A stretch of 10,006 nucleotides of DNA. Origin: Campylobacteraceae bacterium (GTDB lineage: Bacteria > Campylobacterota > Campylobacteria > Campylobacterales > Sulfurovaceae). The translations under genes and the position numbers were made by a program. Of this stretch, positions 6,553 to 10,006 are shown piece after piece. Below the pieces are notes generated by a model, which was given only the letters and a program-made list of their open reading frames with translations, searched no databases and was not told the DNA's origin. The DNA lies in NCBI GenBank assembly GCA_027079365.1, contig JALWVW010000377.1:1-10006 (forward strand), written 5' to 3'. The stretch's first letter is position 1; every line of letters starts with the position of its first letter.

Positions 6553-7024
6553 TCTCTTTCTCTCTCTGGCACTCCTTTTTGCAACTGCATGCACCAATCC
6601 CTTTGTCAAACCGGTGGTCAATGTCTACTATATACAAGATGCAAACCAGAGCAATCAGCCTACCGTCAAGACACAAGGGAACAGTATCAGCATTAGCTCC
6701 CGCCCCGAAGCCTCCAAAAGCATCTCCAACAAGATACAGCTCTATTTTGTCTACAAAGATGGCTGTCCTGCCTGCGAGCAGATGAAGCAACTCATGCGCA
6801 GGGATGATATCGAGGCGATACTGGATAGAGACTTCGAGGTCACCCGTGTCAATATCCGAGACAAGGCAGCCCTCCCCAAAATCTGGATGCGACCGATGCG
6901 ATCACCTACGCTCTATTTCTTGGATCAACAGCAGGAGGAGCTGATCTCCAGTATTCACAATATGTCTGGACGCAGGTTCAAAGCAACACTCAAAGAGGCG
7001 ATCGAAGCCAGAGACCTCAAGTAA
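6542..7024 (+). CDS. Thioredoxin-fold CPAC lipoprotein, probably periplasmic
   Basis: A 160-residue predicted lipoprotein. Residues 1-17 form a short signal peptide ending in LLFATAC, with C17 as the likely lipidated cysteine. A low-complexity Asn/Gln/Ser linker (about 33-62) follows. The thioredoxin-like domain starts near 65: strand IQLYFVYKDG, the active-site pair CPAC (C75 and C78), a helix, a strand FEVTRVNIRD (98-107), and RSPTLYFLD, where P122 fits the cis-proline that faces the active site. The domain is somewhat shorter than a full thioredoxin and has CPAC rather than CGPC. It is probably attached facing the periplasm as a thiol reductant or disulfide partner. The ATG overlaps the ABM gene by 11 nt and has AAGGTGGAG (6526-6534) as Shine-Dalgarno. 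Its partner is unknown. Confidence 0.82.
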   Translation: MRNNLFLSLALLFATACTNPFVKPVVNVYYIQDANQSNQPTVKTQGNSISISSRPEASKSISNKIQLYFVYKDGCPACEQMKQLMRRDDIEAILDRDFEVTRVNIRDKAALPKIWMRPMRSPTLYFLDQQQEELISSIHNMSGRRFKATLKEAIEARDLK

Positions 7025-7027
7025 GCT

Positions 7028-7762
7028 ATGCCTAAAAACACTACCAAGATCGTCACTACTCTCAATCATAAGCGTTTTTTTGCAGACAGGCAGATACTCA
7101 CAGTCTCAACGCTGGAGCAGCAGGGGCACTGCAACCAAAACTATCTGCTGCATACGGATAAAGGGAAATATATTCTTCGAATATTTGGGCAGGAGAAGAG
7201 GGATCGAAATGCAGAATACCATATACAGCATTTGGCTTTCATGCACAAGCTTGCTCCTAGACCTATTATTCTTGATCTGGAGACAGGCTTCATGGTCTCA
7301 GAGTATATCCCTGGCAAGCATATCAATACACTCTCTACCAGATCCGTACACTCTCTCTCCCGGGCACTTTTTACCCTCCACTCTATCTCTCTCCAAGAAG
7401 AGCATGTCTCCGCCAGTATAGAGCAGAAGGGTATTGAGGTTTTTGAGTATGACCCAGTACTCTGCCACCGTGACCTCAACCCCTACAATATTCTATGGGA
7501 AGATGACATGCCTACCCTTATAGACTGGGAGTATGCCGGTGTCAATGACCGTTATTTCGATCTGGCAGCCGTAACAGTAGAGTTTAAGTTGGACAAGCAG
7601 ATGTGTGCACTGTTTCTCAAAAGTTATTTTGATGATCACGGGGCAATCGATACCAAAAAACTACATGCCTACCAGACACACTACCAAAATCTATGTGGGC
7701 AGTGGTGGCAGGAGAAAAGATCCTTGCAGGCAGATAGCCAGAAGCCATATTTTCTATTTTAG
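7028..7762 (+). CDS. Choline-kinase-fold phosphotransferase, candidate thiamine kinase (ThiK-like)
   Basis: A 244-residue cytosolic kinase of the aminoglycoside phosphotransferase/choline kinase superfamily (APH). The N-lobe includes QGHCNQNYLL (32-41), equivalent to the nucleotide loop, and KYILRIF (47-53), with K47 or R51 near the ATP-binding position. The catalytic loop is LCHRDLNPYNILW (145-157: H147, D149, N154), and the metal-binding motif is LIDWEYAGVNDRYFDLA (164-180, D166). WEYAG followed by a D-LA segment also occurs in E. coli ThiK, which phosphorylates thiamine to thiamine monophosphate. It is the last gene of the operon, 3 nt after the preceding stop, behind the TPP riboswitch. 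That context favours thiamine over choline, ethanolamine or an antibiotic as substrate. The fold is very likely and the substrate is inferred. It is about 30 residues shorter than E. coli ThiK. Confidence 0.8.
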   Translation: MPKNTTKIVTTLNHKRFFADRQILTVSTLEQQGHCNQNYLLHTDKGKYILRIFGQEKRDRNAEYHIQHLAFMHKLAPRPIILDLETGFMVSEYIPGKHINTLSTRSVHSLSRALFTLHSISLQEEHVSASIEQKGIEVFEYDPVLCHRDLNPYNILWEDDMPTLIDWEYAGVNDRYFDLAAVTVEFKLDKQMCALFLKSYFDDHGAIDTKKLHAYQTHYQNLCGQWWQEKRSLQADSQKPYFLF

Positions 7763-7833
7763 CTCTCTTTTCGTATCAGTTAGAAACATTTATATATCTT
7801 ACCAAGAAAACATTACGAGATTACTCTTTTATT
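7763..7833. other. Gene-free AT-rich stretch after the thiamine operon
   Basis: This AT-rich stretch contains no supported gene. I looked for an intrinsic terminator after the kinase stop and found no GC-rich hairpin followed by a T-run. Transcription may therefore end by Rho or read into the next unit. The promoter of the downstream importer operon begins at 7834. Confidence 0.5.
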
Positions 7834-7862
7834 TTGAAACTATTATGCAATAATTTTATAAT
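7834..7862 (+). promoter_or_regulatory. Sigma-70 promoter of the CUT1 importer operon
   Basis: TTGAAA (7834-7839) and a perfect TATAAT (7857-7862) are separated by exactly 17 nt, making this the best canonical promoter in the window. Initiation would fall near 7869, giving a leader of roughly 105 nt before the ATG at 7975. A second TATAAA at 7891-7896 has no evident -35. Confidence 0.75.
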
Positions 7863-7900
7863 GCTTATCTCTAATGTCAAAAAGGGGAAGTATAAAAAAG

Positions 7901-7970
7901 TGCTCCTCAGAGACAGAGGATGCAAGGTGATCACGATAGCGTGATCTATTCATCACCAAGAAAAAGGAAG
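7901..7970 (+). promoter_or_regulatory. Structured leader of the importer operon: two hairpins and RBS
   Basis: Hairpin A pairs TGC-TCCTC (7901-7908) with GAGGA-t-TGCA (7916-7924), about eight pairs with one bulge. Hairpin B is GATCACG (7929-7935), loop ATAG, CGTGATC (7940-7946), a perfect seven pairs. A competing outer stem joins GGTGAT (7926-7931) to ATCACC (7952-7957). The left arm contains the self-complementary octamer GTGATCAC (7928-7935), so the site could equally be a DNA operator. AAGGAAG (7964-7970) is the Shine-Dalgarno. I could not match it to a known riboswitch class. Confidence 0.5.
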
Positions 7971-7974
7971 AACT

Positions 7975-9201
7975 ATGAAGAAAAATTTCATCACATCACT
8001 GGTCGCGGTCTGTGCAGCCACCTCATTGGCCTATGCAGGCACAAGTATCAGGGTCTCTGTACCCTCTTACGGTGACAGCACCAAGCCTGCTTTTGAGCGT
8101 ATCGTCGCAGACTTTGAAAAAGCCAACCCCGATATCAAGGTCAATCTTGAGGTAGGCTCCTGGTCTGCCTGGCAGCAGAAACTCCAGACTGACTTTTTCT
8201 CAGGTGGCAATGCTGATCTGATCTACAGTACCAGAGGCTGGGTACCTACCTATGTGGCAGGTGACAAGCTGGAGCCTCTAGATGGACATCTCTCTGCTGA
8301 CTTTTTGGCACAGTTTCCCAAATCATTGATCGAAGCTGCCAAAGTCAATGGCAAGCTCTATGCACTCCCCAGTGTCACCAGTGCACGAAATCTCTATGTC
8401 AACTTAGATCTACTCAAAAAAGCAGGAGCAAAAGTACCCAAAACATGGGATGAGCTCAAGGAAGCAGCCAAACTGGTCTCTGAGAAAACAGATGCAGCAG
8501 GCTTTGGTATCCAGGGCAAAGAGGTGGAGATGGAGAAGTATTTCTACTACATCCTTTGGAATATGGGTGGCTCAGTACTGGACAAGGTCGTAGACGGTAC
8601 CAAGTCTATGCTCGACGCTCCCGAAGCGATCAAGGCAGCCAAATTCTATGACACTATGATCAAAAAAGGCTACACACAAAAGAATGTCGCCTCCTACAAC
8701 AGAGAAGACCTGCAAGAACTCTTCAAGCAGGGGAAGCTGGCCATGATGATCACCCATGGTGTGCTGGCTGAGCAGATTCAAAAAGAGGGACACAAAATCG
8801 ACTTCATCCAGACAGATGTTCCCGGCATGAGTGCAGACAAAAAGGGTGTGACACTCGGTGTGATCGATGCAGTGCATCTTTCTAAGAATTCCAAGAACAA
8901 AGAGGCAGCGGTCAAATTCCTCAAGTTCACCTTCCAGCCGAAGTATCAGGCAGACTGGATCGCCAAAGCCAACCTGCTTCCTGTCACCATCGAGGCAGGC
9001 AAAGCCAAAGAGTTTCAGGCGAAGCATCTACAGGCGATGATCTCGGCTGTACCCAATGCACGCTTTACTTTTATTCACAAGAAATCGACCAAGATCATCG
9101 ATATCATGAAAAATGAACTGCAAGCACTATACTCTGGCAAGAAAACTGCTGAAGAAGCGATGAAGAGTGCTGCTAAGAAAATCAACAGAGCAGCAAGATA
9201 A
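7975..9201 (+). CDS. CUT1-type ABC importer, periplasmic solute-binding protein
   Basis: A 408-residue extracytoplasmic binding protein of the MalE/UgpB-like family 1 (SBP_bac_1). The signal peptide ends with AYA at 19-21, giving an Ala-x-Ala cleavage site; there is no lipobox. The mature N-terminus reads RVSVPSYGDSTKPAFERIV, and next come the family-typical DFEKANPDIKVNLEVGSW, GGNADLIYSTRGWVPTYV, LPSVTSARNLYVNLDLLKKAG and PKTWDELKEAAK. The C-terminal half contains LFKQGKLAMMITHG and AAVKFLKFTF. Substrates of the family are sugars, polyols, glycerol phosphates and compatible solutes; aromatic residues are present, but none fixes the ligand. A permease gene follows after 6 nt, so this is the first gene of an importer operon with its own promoter and leader. 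In a marine Campylobacterota host a compatible solute would be a reasonable guess, no more. Confidence 0.9.
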   Translation: MKKNFITSLVAVCAATSLAYAGTSIRVSVPSYGDSTKPAFERIVADFEKANPDIKVNLEVGSWSAWQQKLQTDFFSGGNADLIYSTRGWVPTYVAGDKLEPLDGHLSADFLAQFPKSLIEAAKVNGKLYALPSVTSARNLYVNLDLLKKAGAKVPKTWDELKEAAKLVSEKTDAAGFGIQGKEVEMEKYFYYILWNMGGSVLDKVVDGTKSMLDAPEAIKAAKFYDTMIKKGYTQKNVASYNREDLQELFKQGKLAMMITHGVLAEQIQKEGHKIDFIQTDVPGMSADKKGVTLGVIDAVHLSKNSKNKEAAVKFLKFTFQPKYQADWIAKANLLPVTIEAGKAKEFQAKHLQAMISAVPNARFTFIHKKSTKIIDIMKNELQALYSGKKTAEEAMKSAAKKINRAAR

Positions 9202-9207
9202 ACATCG

Positions 9208-10006
9208 ATGAACGCCCGATCGCTGAAGCCGCTACTGTTTATTCTCCCCAGCTTTCTGCTGGCCTTTGTCATTATCGCCTACCCGATCATAGATCTGGTA
9301 CGACTCTCTTTCAATGATGTAGGCACTTTTGGGGAGATGAATGGTTTCATCGGTCTACTGAACTATCAGGATGTGTTTGAGGATGAGCTTTTTGTCGAGG
9401 TGCTGCTGCGTACACTCTACTGGACATTTTTTGTCGTAGCCGGTACGATAGCAGTCTCAATACCCATCGCGCTCATTCTCAATGAGGATTTTTACGGAAA
9501 GGGCATTGCCCGCACGGTCATCATGCTGCCATGGGCCATCTCTCTGGCCATGACAGCAGTGATCTGGAAATGGCTGCTCAACCCAGACTACGGTATGCTC
9601 AACCACTTGCTTCTCAGCCTTGGCCTCATCACTGAGAATGTTGGCTGGCTGGCTGATGCAGACACTGCCTTTCCTCTACAAATCCTTATCGGCATCCTGG
9701 TCTCTATCCCTTTTACGATCTCTATCCTGATGGGAGGACTCACTTCTATCCCCACCGATATCTATGAGGCGGCTTATCTGGATGGCAGCTCCTATTGGCA
9801 ACGCCTCAAGACCTTGACCCTGCCACTGCTGAAGCCTTTTATCAATATTGCTGTGGTACTCAATGTTATCTATGTCTTTAACTCCTTTCCGATCATCTGG
9901 ATACTGACCGAGGGAGGCCCCTCCAACAGCACTGATATCCTGCCTACCTATCTCTACAAGCTTGCCTTTCGGGAAGGGGAGATAGGACTGGCCTCTGCAC
10001 TCTCTG
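9208..10006 (+). CDS. CUT1-type ABC importer, permease subunit (MalF/UgpA-like), truncated by window end
   Basis: The reading frame is open from ATG 9208 to the last base, 266 codons, and would need perhaps 20-40 more residues to match the usual 290-300. The N-terminus (KPLLFILPSFLLAFVIIAYP, 7-26) is the typical first membrane segment of sugar-type permeases, and the next segments are visible at about 69-92, 103-122 and 157-180. The ATPase-contact EAA loop is YEAAYLDGSSYWQRLKTLTLP (186-206). TEGGPSNSTDILPTYLYK (234-251) is a family hallmark of MalF/UgpA-like subunits. It forms the inner-membrane channel with a second permease expected just beyond the edge. The gap from the binding-protein stop is 6 nt, and the Shine-Dalgarno is weak, so translation is probably coupled. 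Confidence 0.92.
   Translation, partial: MNARSLKPLLFILPSFLLAFVIIAYPIIDLVRLSFNDVGTFGEMNGFIGLLNYQDVFEDELFVEVLLRTLYWTFFVVAGTIAVSIPIALILNEDFYGKGIARTVIMLPWAISLAMTAVIWKWLLNPDYGMLNHLLLSLGLITENVGWLADADTAFPLQILIGILVSIPFTISILMGGLTSIPTDIYEAAYLDGSSYWQRLKTLTLPLLKPFINIAVVLNVIYVFNSFPIIWILTEGGPSNSTDILPTYLYKLAFREGEIGLASALS

Noticed and set aside
6434..6790. Minus-strand frame opposite the ABM and lipoprotein genes
   Set aside because: It is antisense to two overlapping genes with clear folds and has no start signal of its own.
7028..7762. Aminoglycoside resistance gene
   Set aside because: Only the superfamily fold is shared. The operon and riboswitch context point to vitamin metabolism.
7605..7853. Reading frame overlapping the kinase 3' end and running into the intergenic region
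   Set aside because: It has no ribosome binding site or family resemblance, and its tail is AT-rich non-coding sequence containing the next promoter.
7929..7946. Intrinsic terminator in the importer leader
   Set aside because: The seven-pair hairpin is not followed by a T-run. It is better read as leader structure or an operator.
8572..9027. Minus-strand reading frame of 151 codons
   Set aside because: It lies wholly inside the solute-binding protein gene, which has clear family motifs. The antisense translation has none.
7975..9201. A second thiamine or HMP binding protein
   Set aside because: The sequence follows the MalE/UgpB-like sugar family and lacks ThiB hallmarks. No TPP riboswitch precedes it.

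Overview
The window looks like chromosomal DNA of a Campylobacterota (epsilonproteobacterial) species, most like Sulfurovum or a relative. This is judged from remembered protein style, tight same-strand gene packing, weak -35 boxes with strong TATAAT -10 boxes, and moderate GC content. No search was run, so the taxon is an inference. Every gene I can support is on the + strand.

Layout. (1) 1-1677: a two-gene unit, a stand-alone DUF234-type protein followed 3 nt later by a small SAM-dependent methyltransferase. (2) 1744-2622: an EamA/DMT exporter-like permease whose promoter sits so close to the ATG that its mRNA may be leaderless. (3) 2663-7762: a thiamine (vitamin B1) operon. It opens with a promoter and a clear TPP riboswitch (about 2680-2830) with an enlarged P3 arm and an extra hairpin. 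Next comes a short expression platform that could mask the thiB Shine-Dalgarno sequence. Then follow thiB (periplasmic binding protein), thiP (fused double permease) and thiQ (ATPase), and without a real break an antibiotic-biosynthesis-monooxygenase-fold protein, a thioredoxin-like CPAC lipoprotein and a choline-kinase-fold phosphotransferase that is a good candidate thiamine kinase. (4) 7763-7974: a gene-free stretch with a near-consensus sigma-70 promoter and a leader holding two hairpins. (5) 7975-10006: a CUT1-type (carbohydrate or compatible-solute) ABC importer, with its binding protein complete and its first permease cut by the window edge.

How the genes fit together. ThiBPQ would bring thiamine and possibly its phosphates across the inner membrane. 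The kinase would trap imported thiamine as thiamine monophosphate, and TPP would shut the operon down through the riboswitch. The two small genes between transporter and kinase have no accepted place in thiamine salvage and are the most unusual part of the window. The second ABC system is a separate transcription unit.

I see no rRNA, tRNA, CRISPR array, insertion sequence or phage gene, and no convincing intrinsic terminator.
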